Shown: piece by piece, positions 1-6,781 of the stretch
Position numbering within the stretch: position 1 is the first letter of the stretch
Layout: every line of letters starts with the position of its first letter
Origin: Comamonadaceae bacterium
GTDB lineage: Bacteria > Pseudomonadota > Gammaproteobacteria > Burkholderiales > Burkholderiaceae
Direction of reading: 5' to 3'
Assembly (NCBI GenBank): GCA_947374535.1
Contig: CANCCJ010000041.1
Location: 1 to 20,482 of the forward strand
DNA: 20,482 bases
Translations under genes and position numbers: made by a program
The notes under the pieces: model-generated
Told to the model about the DNA's origin: nothing
The model's database searches: none
Seen by the model: the letters and a program-made list of their open reading frames with translations, nothing else

Positions 1-8
1 TCTCCCGT

Positions 9-93
9 GCCCGGGTGGTGAAATTGGTAGACGCAGGGGACTCAAAATCCCCCGCCGCGAGGCGTGCCGGTTCGATTCCGGCCCCGGGCACCA
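9..93 (+). tRNA. tRNA-Leu (anticodon CAA)
   Basis: Complete tRNA of 85 bases with encoded CCA (91-93). The acceptor stem pairs GCCCGGG (9-15) with CCCGGGC (83-89), with discriminator A90. The anticodon stem is 36-40 with 48-52, around the loop CTCAAAA at 41-47, so the anticodon CAA (43-45) reads the UUG leucine codon. The T arm carries the GGTTCGATTCC core (69-79). A long variable arm between anticodon and T arms marks it as a class II tRNA, as expected for leucine. Its promoter lies mostly outside the window. Confidence 0.97.
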
Positions 94-94
94 T

Positions 95-110
95 CGGTAT
101 CTCCATACCG
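95..110 (+). other. Small perfect hairpin directly after the tRNA
   Basis: CGGTAT (95-100) and ATACCG (105-110) form a perfect 6-bp stem with a CTCC loop, beginning two bases after the tRNA CCA end. No T-tract follows, so it is not a convincing intrinsic terminator. It could aid tRNA 3' end maturation or simply separate the tRNA from the downstream message. The pairing is visible; the function is inference. Confidence 0.35.
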
Positions 111-141
111 TCCTGACTCGATAGCGACGCCTTCAGCCCTT

Positions 142-1548
142 ATGAATGACGACGACTTTTCCAACATAGTCAGAAGTGGCACTGGCCACCACGTATCGGT
201 TTCCGAACACACTGGCAACGCCAAAAATCCAAAAAATATCGTCACCTCTCATGCAGAAGAGACTGAGGCACGTAAACGCGCGTTTGAAGACAAAGCGCTG
301 GCCTCTTTGGAAGCAGAAAAAGCATTAGCAGCCGCGCTTGCAGAACACACGGAGCACATCTCACTAGCTGACGGTGCAGTTGACGCCAACCTTCAAAAAG
401 TTGCAGCTAACCAAGAGATAAACAATCGCCAAGGCCTTGCCAACCAAGGGATCGCCAAACCGAACGTACAAAACGTTTCCACTGAGGTGCTTGAAGCCAA
501 TCAGCAAAAAATTGGCACGGACAAGATTCAAGACAACATTCAATCCGTCGGGAATGGCAAAGGCGTTGCACCTAACTTACAAAACGTCTCAACGGATGTG
601 ATGGCGTCAAACCAACAAAGCGTTGGTGGTGGCAACATTGCGGCAAATAAACAAAATATTTCTGGCGAAAAAGCGATTGAAACCAATCGACAAGGTATTC
701 CAACCGATGTCACGGCCTCCAATGTGCAAAACATTCCCATCGGGAGCATCGCAGCCAACGTGCAAGGCATCGGCGGCAACGCCATCGTTGCCAACAGCCA
801 AGCCATTCCTCAAGACAAGATTGGGCTTAACCGCCAAGGTCTAGACAAAGGTCCAGCCGCAGCCGCTAACTTGCAAGCACTGCCCAAGGACGATGTGGCA
901 ACCAATCGCCAATCGCTAGGTCAAGACGGGAACGCCAAAAACCAACAAGGCATCACTGCCAATGCCCTGGGCCCCAACGAACAAAAATTGGCGCTGTTGG
1001 GTGCGCAAGATAACCAGCAAGCACTTGAACAAGATAGCTTTGCCAATAACCGACAGCCCATCCCACAAGCCCCCGGCATAGCCCCAAACAACCAACCCAT
1101 CGGCGCTGAGGCTGCCTCACTCAACCGTCAAGCGGCGCCACAAGATGCGCCTCCTGGTCCGAATCGCCAAGGCGTGGGCAATGACAAAATTGAATCGCAT
1201 TTCGAACAGCTCCCTTCCGACGATCTTGAGCGCAAAAAAGTAACCTTCCCGACGGGCGCACAGAGCGGCAACACGACGCAAGCATCTGCTGATTCAACGA
1301 CATCAAATGCCGCCAAGCGCAACCCAGCCGCGGCACCAGTCAAGCCTTTGTCGGCGGCTGAACAACAGCTACAAATCAAGCTCAAACGCGAGCAAATGAA
1401 TGATGCGTTTCATGGACGGCTCGCTGGCATCAAACACAACGTCGATGCGCTCAACAACCGTCTGACGAACTTTGAAGACAAAGTGCATAAAGAAGATGCC
1501 AAGTTGGACAAAGGCAATCCCGAAGACTTCGACATAGAGCTGGACTAA
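142..1548 (+). CDS. Uncharacterised N-x-Q tandem-repeat protein
   Basis: I do not recognise this 468-residue protein. Residues 1-37 are polar, about 38-70 are Glu/Ala/Lys-rich and probably helical, 83-352 are 22 consecutive units of 12 or 13 residues each opening with N-x-Q, about 355-403 are low-complexity Ser/Thr/Ala/Pro, and about 404-456 look like a coiled coil before an acidic tail. There is no signal peptide, no membrane segment, and no Trp, Tyr or Cys, so it is predicted to be soluble and cytoplasmic. The frame is open back into the tRNA (ATG at 64), but ATG 142 is the first start outside the tRNA and is chosen for that reason; no clear Shine-Dalgarno precedes it. A strong terminator follows. 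The alternating N-x-Q-x-[ILV] pattern suggests stacked beta strands (a beta-solenoid or amyloid-like array), which is inference. It is certainly an intact coding frame; its function is unknown. Confidence 0.85.
   Translation: MNDDDFSNIVRSGTGHHVSVSEHTGNAKNPKNIVTSHAEETEARKRAFEDKALASLEAEKALAAALAEHTEHISLADGAVDANLQKVAANQEINNRQGLANQGIAKPNVQNVSTEVLEANQQKIGTDKIQDNIQSVGNGKGVAPNLQNVSTDVMASNQQSVGGGNIAANKQNISGEKAIETNRQGIPTDVTASNVQNIPIGSIAANVQGIGGNAIVANSQAIPQDKIGLNRQGLDKGPAAAANLQALPKDDVATNRQSLGQDGNAKNQQGITANALGPNEQKLALLGAQDNQQALEQDSFANNRQPIPQAPGIAPNNQPIGAEAASLNRQAAPQDAPPGPNRQGVGNDKIESHFEQLPSDDLERKKVTFPTGAQSGNTTQASADSTTSNAAKRNPAAAPVKPLSAAEQQLQIKLKREQMNDAFHGRLAGIKHNVDALNNRLTNFEDKVHKEDAKLDKGNPEDFDIELD
388..1197 (+). 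repeat. 22 tandem 36/39-bp coding repeats (N-x-Q units)
   Basis: The segment encodes residues 83-352. Units begin at residues 83, 95, 108, 120, 132, 145, 157, 169, 182, 194, 206, 218, 230, 243, 255, 267, 279, 291, 303, 316, 328 and 341. Asn at position 1 and Gln at position 3 are present in all 22 units, and position 5 is Ile, Val or Leu in all but one (Ala in unit 21). Positions 9-11 usually carry another small or aliphatic residue. Sixteen units are 12 residues and six are 13. A decayed unit (HFEQLPSDDLE) follows at 353-363. The DNA is much more diverged than the protein pattern, which points to old duplication held by selection on N and Q. Confidence 0.9.
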
Positions 1549-1599
1549 ACCGCTTGTCGCCCAGATGCCATGCATTGGGCACAACCTTGATTAGGATGC

Positions 1600-1625
1600 A
1601 GCCTGCTTCACACGCAGGCTTTTTT
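1600..1625 (+). terminator. Rho-independent terminator after the repeat-protein gene
   Basis: AGCCTGC (1600-1606) pairs with GCAGGCT (1614-1620) around a 7-base loop, followed by a run of six T ending at 1625. It lies 51 bases past the repeat-protein stop and only 16 bases before the start of the next gene, so it also sits in that gene's leader. Confidence 0.85.
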
Positions 1626-1641
1626 GTTTCATGGAGTTCCC

Positions 1642-2763
1642 TTGAGCCACCTCTTTTCTGAATTCACCCTCACCTCGCCACGCGGCCCACTCAACTTGGC
1701 CAACCGCGCCATCGTCGCGCCCATGTGTCAATATTCCGCCGACAACGGCCAAGCGACCGACTGGCACCTGATGCATTGGGGCAATTTGCTCAACAGTGGC
1801 GCAGCCATGTTCATCATCGAGGCCACCGCGGTCACACCACGCGGCCGAATCACGCCTCTGTGCTTGGGTTTGTGGGACGACGCCACTGCCGCAGCCTTGA
1901 ACGACAAGCTCAACCGTGCGCGCAAATTGGCACCCCATGTGCCTGTCTGTATCCAGCTCGCCCATGCAGGACGCAAAGCCTCAAGCGCCGCGCCCTGGCA
2001 AGGCGGCCAACTTCTCACGCCAGAACAAGGAGGTTGGGCCACAAAAGCCCCCTCACCGATTGCCCATTTAGAGCAAGAAGCTGCTCCGCATGAAATAGAC
2101 GCGAAGGGCTTAGAAGACATCAAACAAGCCTTCGTCAAAGCCGCCGAGCGTGCCGATGCAATAGGCATTGACGCCATTGAACTGCACGGCGCCCACGGCT
2201 ATTTGTTGCACCAGTTTTTGTCACCCGTTGCCAATCAGCGCACCGACAACTACGGCGGCAATTTTGAAAACCGCACTCGCTTTCCCATGGAAGTCTTCCA
2301 AGCGGTACGCGCGGTGTTCAAAGGCACAGTCGGCATGCGCATCTCTGCCTCCGACTGGGTCGAAGGCGGCTGGACGCCCGAAGAAACCGCAGACTTCTCG
2401 CTGCACCTCAAGCTCGCAGGCGCGGACTTTGTACACATCTCATCAGGCGGCGTATCTGCGCAACAAAAGATTGCGCTTGGCCCCGATTACCAAGTGCCTT
2501 TCGCCAAACTGGTGAAACAAAAAACAGGAATGCCCACCATCACCGTGGGCCTCATCACCGAGCCTCAGCAAGCCGAAGACATCTTGGCGCGCGGCGATGC
2601 CGACCTGATCGCCATGGCACGCGCCTTCCTCTACAACCCCCGCTGGGTCTGGCAAGCTGCGGCTGCGCTTCACGGCACCGTCGAAGCCAGCCCGCAATAC
2701 TGGCGCTGCATGCCACGCGAAGCACAAGGCATTTTTGATGCTGTGCGCATGGGTCAACGATAA
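1642..2763 (+). CDS. Old Yellow Enzyme-family NADH:flavin oxidoreductase (YqjM/NamA-like)
   Basis: FMN-dependent ene-reductase of the Old Yellow Enzyme family, expected to reduce activated C=C bonds of enals, enones or similar compounds with NAD(P)H in the cytoplasm. From the chosen TTG start the protein has 373 residues. PMCQYS near residues 27-32 matches the YqjM-class active-site Cys/Tyr region (Cys29, Tyr31). HGAHGYL supplies the substrate-binding pair His182 and His185, followed by the family signature around NYGGNFENRTRF. TTG 1642 is preferred because GGAG (1633-1636) stands 5 bases upstream; a TTG at 1624 would lie inside the terminator T-tract. The Bug receptor gene begins 20 bases downstream, so the two are probably co-transcribed. 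The substrate cannot be read from sequence. Confidence 0.93.
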   Translation: MSHLFSEFTLTSPRGPLNLANRAIVAPMCQYSADNGQATDWHLMHWGNLLNSGAAMFIIEATAVTPRGRITPLCLGLWDDATAAALNDKLNRARKLAPHVPVCIQLAHAGRKASSAAPWQGGQLLTPEQGGWATKAPSPIAHLEQEAAPHEIDAKGLEDIKQAFVKAAERADAIGIDAIELHGAHGYLLHQFLSPVANQRTDNYGGNFENRTRFPMEVFQAVRAVFKGTVGMRISASDWVEGGWTPEETADFSLHLKLAGADFVHISSGGVSAQQKIALGPDYQVPFAKLVKQKTGMPTITVGLITEPQQAEDILARGDADLIAMARAFLYNPRWVWQAAAALHGTVEASPQYWRCMPREAQGIFDAVRMGQR

Positions 2764-2783
2764 AAACAAACAGGAGACACACC

Positions 2784-3779
2784 GTGCAACACCTCACACG
2801 TCGCAGCCTCAACACCGCATTGATCGCGGCCAGCGTCCTAGGCGCAAGCAGTTTTCTCGCACCATTGACCGCGCAGGCAGATGCCTACCCCAGCAAACCC
2901 ATCACGCTGGTCGTGCCCAACCCACCGGGTGGCTTGGTCGACACCTCGGCGCGCTTGGTCAGCGAGCCTTTGTCACGCGTCACAGGTCAATCGGTGGTGG
3001 TCGACAACAAACCGGGTGGCAGTGGCAACTTGGCTTACTCACAGGTCGCACGCAGCCCCAAAGACGGCTACACCGTGCTGGTGTCGTACTCGGGCTATCA
3101 CATCGCCAACCCCATCCTGATGGACAAGTTGCCGTGGGAAATCAAAGACCTCACACCGATAGGCCTTATCACCGTCGCCACCAACGTGATTGCCGTGCAC
3201 CCGTCCGTGCCTGCCAACACGCTGAAAGAGTTCATCACTTGGGCCAAACAAAACCCAGGCAAAGTGAACTACGCCTCGCAAGGCAATGGTTCGGTGTCGC
3301 ACATCGGCACGGAAATTTTCAAACAGCAAACCGGCATTGAAATGACGCATGTGCCCTACAAGGGTTCGGGCCAAGCGATTCAAGACGTGTTGGCCGGTCA
3401 GGTGCAGGTGTTTATCACCACACCGCCCTCAGTGATGGGCCATGTGCTTAACGGCAAGCTCAAAGCGTTGGCGGTGACAGGCAAAACGCGTCACCCACAA
3501 CTGCCGCAAGTGCCCACCGCTGCCGAAGCAGGTTTGAGCGGCTTTGAATTGGAGTCGTGGGTGGCGTTGTACGTCGCCAGCGGCACGCCCAAGGAGGTGG
3601 TGCAAAAACTATCGGCAGATGTGAAGCACAGCATCGAGTTGCCAGAAACCAAACAGCGCGCAGACGCTGCGGGCGTCGAGGTGCGTTACCTCTCGCCTGA
3701 GAACACCACCAAGCTGTTAGAACGCGACACGGCGAACTGGGCCAAAGCCATCAAGGCTGGGAACATCAAGTTTGATTAA
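2784..3779 (+). CDS. Bug-family tripartite tricarboxylate transporter substrate-binding protein
   Basis: Periplasmic solute-binding protein of the Bug (Bordetella uptake gene) family, which binds small carboxylates or related compounds. It has 331 residues, a normal family length. The signal peptide (about 1-32) has paired arginines TRRSLN near residue 5, a hydrophobic core, and a likely cleavage after AQA32. The mature start YPSKPITLVVP is a hallmark, followed by GGLVDTSAR, the VVDNKPGGSGNLA loop and DGYTVLV. The start is GTG, with AGGAGA at 2772-2777. No TctA or TctB membrane genes are in the window, so it is an orphan receptor. It overlaps the convergent SDR gene by 14 bases. The ligand is unknown. 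Confidence 0.93.
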   Translation: MQHLTRRSLNTALIAASVLGASSFLAPLTAQADAYPSKPITLVVPNPPGGLVDTSARLVSEPLSRVTGQSVVVDNKPGGSGNLAYSQVARSPKDGYTVLVSYSGYHIANPILMDKLPWEIKDLTPIGLITVATNVIAVHPSVPANTLKEFITWAKQNPGKVNYASQGNGSVSHIGTEIFKQQTGIEMTHVPYKGSGQAIQDVLAGQVQVFITTPPSVMGHVLNGKLKALAVTGKTRHPQLPQVPTAAEAGLSGFELESWVALYVASGTPKEVVQKLSADVKHSIELPETKQRADAAGVEVRYLSPENTTKLLERDTANWAKAIKAGNIKFD

Positions 3780-4689
3780 GTAAACCGGCTTGCGTATCGG
3801 GGTAGCGCAGCTGCAAACGCAGCTCGCGCTTCATGCGCGTGTTCATCATGCGACGTGACTCGCTCATGAAACTCAGCTGCATGGCGGGCAGCTCGGTTTG
3901 CGCTTGGGCTCGGCTGACGCGCGGCGGCTTCGCCAATCCATACAACCCAGCCGCCATGTCAAAGTAGTCGCCCATCAACATCTGACTGTCGTCATTCACG
4001 TTGTAAGTGCGCTGAGGTTTGCCGCGCCACAACGCCAACTGGCATGCGCGCGCCAAATCGTTGGCATGGATATGGTTGGTAAAGACATCGTCCTCCCGCG
4101 CCAGCACAGGCGTGCCTCGCAACAAGCGCTCACGCGGCGTGCCGCCCTCGCGGTCGGGCGCATAAATGCCGGGAATACGCAGCACGTTTACCCGCACCGC
4201 ATTTGATCTCAAACGACCCAAATGACGCACACGCGCTTCGGCGTCCACGCGGCGCAGCGCCCTCGGCGTGAGGGGCTTGACCGAACGGCTTTCACTCACC
4301 CACTCACCCGCGCAGTTACCGTACACACCGCTGGTCGAGCCATACACCACACTGCGTGGCGCACTGCGGCGCATCAGCATTCGCGTCAATGCCAAGGTCC
4401 GTGGGTCGGTGCTGCCCTGCAAAGGCGGGGGAGCCAAGTGCAGCACCCGCGTGGCCCAGCCTGCCAACCTTTGCAAACTGGCCGGCACGTCTAAATTACC
4501 CACGATGGGCGTCACACCTTGGGCACGCAAGGCCGGCACACGCGCAGGGCTAGAGGTGAGCGCGACCACTCGCACATGACGCTGCGCAAGCACCACGCGC
4601 TGACCCACATCACCGCAGCCGATGATGAGCAAACGCTCGCGTTTGAAGCGGGAAGGCAGTGCGCCGAGGGGGGATTGATTGGAAGGCAA
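3766..4689 (-). CDS. Atypical SDR / NAD-dependent epimerase-dehydratase family protein
   Basis: Predicted 307-residue cytoplasmic NAD(P)-binding protein of the extended or atypical short-chain dehydrogenase group (YeeZ-like). The Rossmann fold starts at residues 19-30, with RLLIIGCGDVG giving the G-x-G-x-x-G loop (Gly24, Gly26, Gly29). Further on are HLAPPPLQG, the strand STSGVYGN, and RALRRVDAEARVR where classical members would place the catalytic Tyr-x-x-x-Lys. I see no standard YxxxK pair, so enzymatic activity is uncertain. The start is TTG with AGGG six bases upstream; no in-frame ATG fits. It is divergent from the flavoprotein reductase with a 34-base gap and overlaps the end of the Bug gene by 14 bases. 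Confidence 0.85.
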   Translation of the reverse strand: MPSNQSPLGALPSRFKRERLLIIGCGDVGQRVVLAQRHVRVVALTSSPARVPALRAQGVTPIVGNLDVPASLQRLAGWATRVLHLAPPPLQGSTDPRTLALTRMLMRRSAPRSVVYGSTSGVYGNCAGEWVSESRSVKPLTPRALRRVDAEARVRHLGRLRSNAVRVNVLRIPGIYAPDREGGTPRERLLRGTPVLAREDDVFTNHIHANDLARACQLALWRGKPQRTYNVNDDSQMLMGDYFDMAAGLYGLAKPPRVSRAQAQTELPAMQLSFMSESRRMMNTRMKRELRLQLRYPDTQAGLLNQT

Positions 4690-4704
4690 AATACACCCTA
4701 TAAA
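4675..4704 (+). promoter_or_regulatory. Predicted sigma-70 promoter for the reductase-Bug-DUF2189-DUF2788 operon
   Basis: TTGATT (4675-4680) and TATAAA (4699-4704) are separated by 18 bases. Transcription would start near 4711, giving a very short leader that just includes the AAGGA ribosome site (4710-4714). The -35 box lies inside the 5' end of the divergent SDR gene. This is a motif match only. Confidence 0.5.
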
Positions 4705-4723
4705 AGTTCAAGGATACCCAAAG

Positions 4724-5755
4724 ATGAGTTTCAACATCACGGTCCAACCCAGCGGCCGCGCATTCACCGCCACTTCTGAAGAAACCTTGCTGGCCGCCGG
4801 CATGCGCCAGGGCATTGGCCTGCCCTACGGCTGCAAAGACGGCGCTTGCGGTTCCTGCAAATGCAAAAAGATTTCGGGTGAAGTCACCCACGGCACCCAC
4901 CAAGAAAAAGCCCTGAGCGCCGAGGAAGAAGCCAACGGCTTTGTCCTCACTTGCTGCGCCACCGCGCACAGTGACGTGGTGCTCGAATCCCGCCAAGTGG
5001 TGGAAGAAGGTTCATTCCCCATCAAGAAAATGCCTGTGCGCGTGATCTCGCTCACCAAGGTTTCTGCGGATGTGATGGTGGTCAAACTGCAACTGCCAGC
5101 CAACGACGTGATGAAGTTCCACGCCGGCCAATACATCGACTTCCTTCTGCGCGACGGCGACCGCCGCAGTTACTCGATGGCCAATGCGCCACACACCTTG
5201 GTTGAAGGCGCGCCCGCGATTGAGCTGCACATTCGCCACATGCCAGGCGGCAAATTCACCGACCACGTATTTGACGCCATGAAAGAAAAAGAAATCCAAC
5301 GCATCGAAGGCCCACAAGGCAGTTTCTTTTTGCGTGAAGACTCGGACAAGCCTTTGGTGTTTCTGGCCTCCGGCACGGGCTTTGCCCCTATCAAAGCGAT
5401 TCTTGAACACATGCAACACAAGGGCATCACACGCCCTGTATCGCTCTACTGGGGCGGCCGGCGCCCCGCTGATTTGTACATGCACGACTGGGCACAAGCG
5501 CAAGTCGCAGCGATGCCAAACCTCACCTACGTGCCCGTCATCTCTAACGCATTGCCAGAAGACAACTGGACGGGCCGTACAGGCTTTGTACACGCTGCGG
5601 TGTTGCAAGACACGCCCGACATGAGCGGTCTTCAGGTCTATGCCTGTGGCGCGCCCATCGTGGTGGACTCGGCCCGCACGGCTTACACCCAAGCAGGCTT
5701 GCCATCGGACGAGTTCTACGCAGACTCGTTCACGTCGGCAGCGGATAAAGCTTAA
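4724..5755 (+). CDS. 2Fe-2S ferredoxin / FAD-NAD(P)H oxidoreductase fusion (CDP-6-deoxyglucoseen reductase-like)
   Basis: Electron-transfer flavoprotein of 343 residues that passes electrons from NAD(P)H through FAD to a plant-type 2Fe-2S centre. The N-terminal ferredoxin domain (about 1-90) has cluster cysteines Cys37, Cys42, Cys45 and Cys77. The FAD domain carries RSYS (148-151), and the nucleotide domain carries GTGFAP (217-222) and YACGAP near the C-terminus. Annotation pipelines commonly call such proteins CDP-6-deoxy-delta-3,4-glucoseen reductase, but the family also includes reductase components of ring-hydroxylating and other oxygenases, and no oxygenase is nearby. ATG 4724 is chosen because it follows AAGGA and starts the ferredoxin fold; an in-frame ATG at 4679 would overlap the divergent gene. 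A Bug receptor gene follows after 10 bases. Confidence 0.9.
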   Translation: MSFNITVQPSGRAFTATSEETLLAAGMRQGIGLPYGCKDGACGSCKCKKISGEVTHGTHQEKALSAEEEANGFVLTCCATAHSDVVLESRQVVEEGSFPIKKMPVRVISLTKVSADVMVVKLQLPANDVMKFHAGQYIDFLLRDGDRRSYSMANAPHTLVEGAPAIELHIRHMPGGKFTDHVFDAMKEKEIQRIEGPQGSFFLREDSDKPLVFLASGTGFAPIKAILEHMQHKGITRPVSLYWGGRRPADLYMHDWAQAQVAAMPNLTYVPVISNALPEDNWTGRTGFVHAAVLQDTPDMSGLQVYACGAPIVVDSARTAYTQAGLPSDEFYADSFTSAADKA

Positions 5756-5765
5756 GCACTGACAC

Positions 5766-6776
5766 ATGCAAAGTCCCACACATCGAACTCGCCGCCAATT
5801 GCTTCGGCTTTTGCCTGCGTTAGTGAGTTTGGGTGCAGGGCTTTGTGTGCATGGCGCACAAGCACAAAGCTTTCCCAGCAAGCCCATTCGCTGGGTGGTG
5901 GTGGCGCCAGCAGGCTCGTCGCTCGATGTCATTGCTCGCGCCATGCAAGATCGCCTCAAAGACCATTTGGGCCAACCCGTTGTCATTGAAAACAAACCGC
6001 AAGCGGGCGGCACCTTGGGCACCCACGAAGTGGCCAAGTCAGCCCCCGATGGCTACACCTGGGTTATGTCGTACAACGGCCCTTTGTCTTTTGCGCCCTA
6101 TCTGTACCCCAAGCTGCCTTACCAGCCACTGAAAGATTTGCAGCCGGTGATGATCACCACCTCGCAGCCTAATGTGATCACCGCCAATGCGCAGTTCCCT
6201 GCCAACACCATGCGGGAAGCCGTGGCCTTGCTCAAGGCATCGCCAGGCAAATACAACTTCGCCTCGGTGGGCAACGGTAGTTCGTCGCACTTGACGATGG
6301 AATACATCAAGGCCGTCACCAACACATTCGCCGTGCATATTCCTTTCAACGGTAGCCCGCCTGCCATGTTGGCCACCTTGTCGGGCGAGACTCAATTGAT
6401 GGCTGCGGTACCCACGGCGGTTGCCGCGCAAGTCAAACAAGGTCGCTTGAAATACTTGGCCGTCACCAGCGCACATCGCTACGTCCTGCTGCCCGATGTG
6501 CCCACGGTGGCCGAGAGTGGCTTGCCTGAACTCAAAGGTTTTGAAGCGCTCGCGTGGAACGGCGTCTTGGTTGCCACAGGCACACCGCGCGCGGTGGTAG
6601 AGCGCATCAACAGCGCCTTGAATACCGCGCTCAATGATCCCATCGTTAAAGAACGGCTCAAAGCCGCAGGTCTTGACCCTGTGGGTGGCACTCCTGAACA
6701 ATTCGCCAAGTTGATTCAAGATGAATCAGCTAAATGGGCGCCCATCATCAAGCGCTCCGGCGCGCGCATAGACTAA
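5766..6776 (+). CDS. Second Bug-family substrate-binding protein
   Basis: Periplasmic binding protein of 336 residues in the Bug/TctC-like family, clearly diverged from the first copy. The leader has TRRQLLRLLPALVSLG (residues 8-23), with twin arginines before the hydrophobic core; this resembles a Tat signal but could equally use Sec. Cleavage is likely after AQA33. Mature landmarks are FPSKPIRWVV, then SSLDVIAR, VIENKPQAGGTLG, DGYTWVM, a SVGNGSSSHL segment and the LPDVPTVAESGL region. It lies 10 bases after the flavoprotein reductase and 5 bases before the DUF2189 gene, so all are probably one transcript. There is no clear Shine-Dalgarno, so translation may be coupled. The ligand is unknown and no TctAB partner is nearby. 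Confidence 0.92.
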   Translation: MQSPTHRTRRQLLRLLPALVSLGAGLCVHGAQAQSFPSKPIRWVVVAPAGSSLDVIARAMQDRLKDHLGQPVVIENKPQAGGTLGTHEVAKSAPDGYTWVMSYNGPLSFAPYLYPKLPYQPLKDLQPVMITTSQPNVITANAQFPANTMREAVALLKASPGKYNFASVGNGSSSHLTMEYIKAVTNTFAVHIPFNGSPPAMLATLSGETQLMAAVPTAVAAQVKQGRLKYLAVTSAHRYVLLPDVPTVAESGLPELKGFEALAWNGVLVATGTPRAVVERINSALNTALNDPIVKERLKAAGLDPVGGTPEQFAKLIQDESAKWAPIIKRSGARID

Positions 6777-6781
6777 GCCCC

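Noticed and set aside
64..141. Longer start (ATG 64) for the repeat protein
   Set aside because: It lies inside the T arm of the tRNA; the added residues simply translate tRNA and hairpin sequence.
388..1197. Period near 36 bases resembling a CRISPR array
   Set aside because: The frame is open throughout, the repeats are conserved at protein rather than DNA level, and there are no identical direct repeats with unique spacers.
540..1385. Minus-strand open frames opposite the repeat protein
   Set aside because: They mirror the 36-base periodicity of the plus-strand repeats, lack ribosome sites and recognisable domains, and are shadows.
9..1548. tRNA-Leu as an attachment site with an integrated element
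   Set aside because: No integrase, no phage genes and no second copy of the tRNA 3' end noticed downstream; the neighbours are ordinary chromosomal genes.
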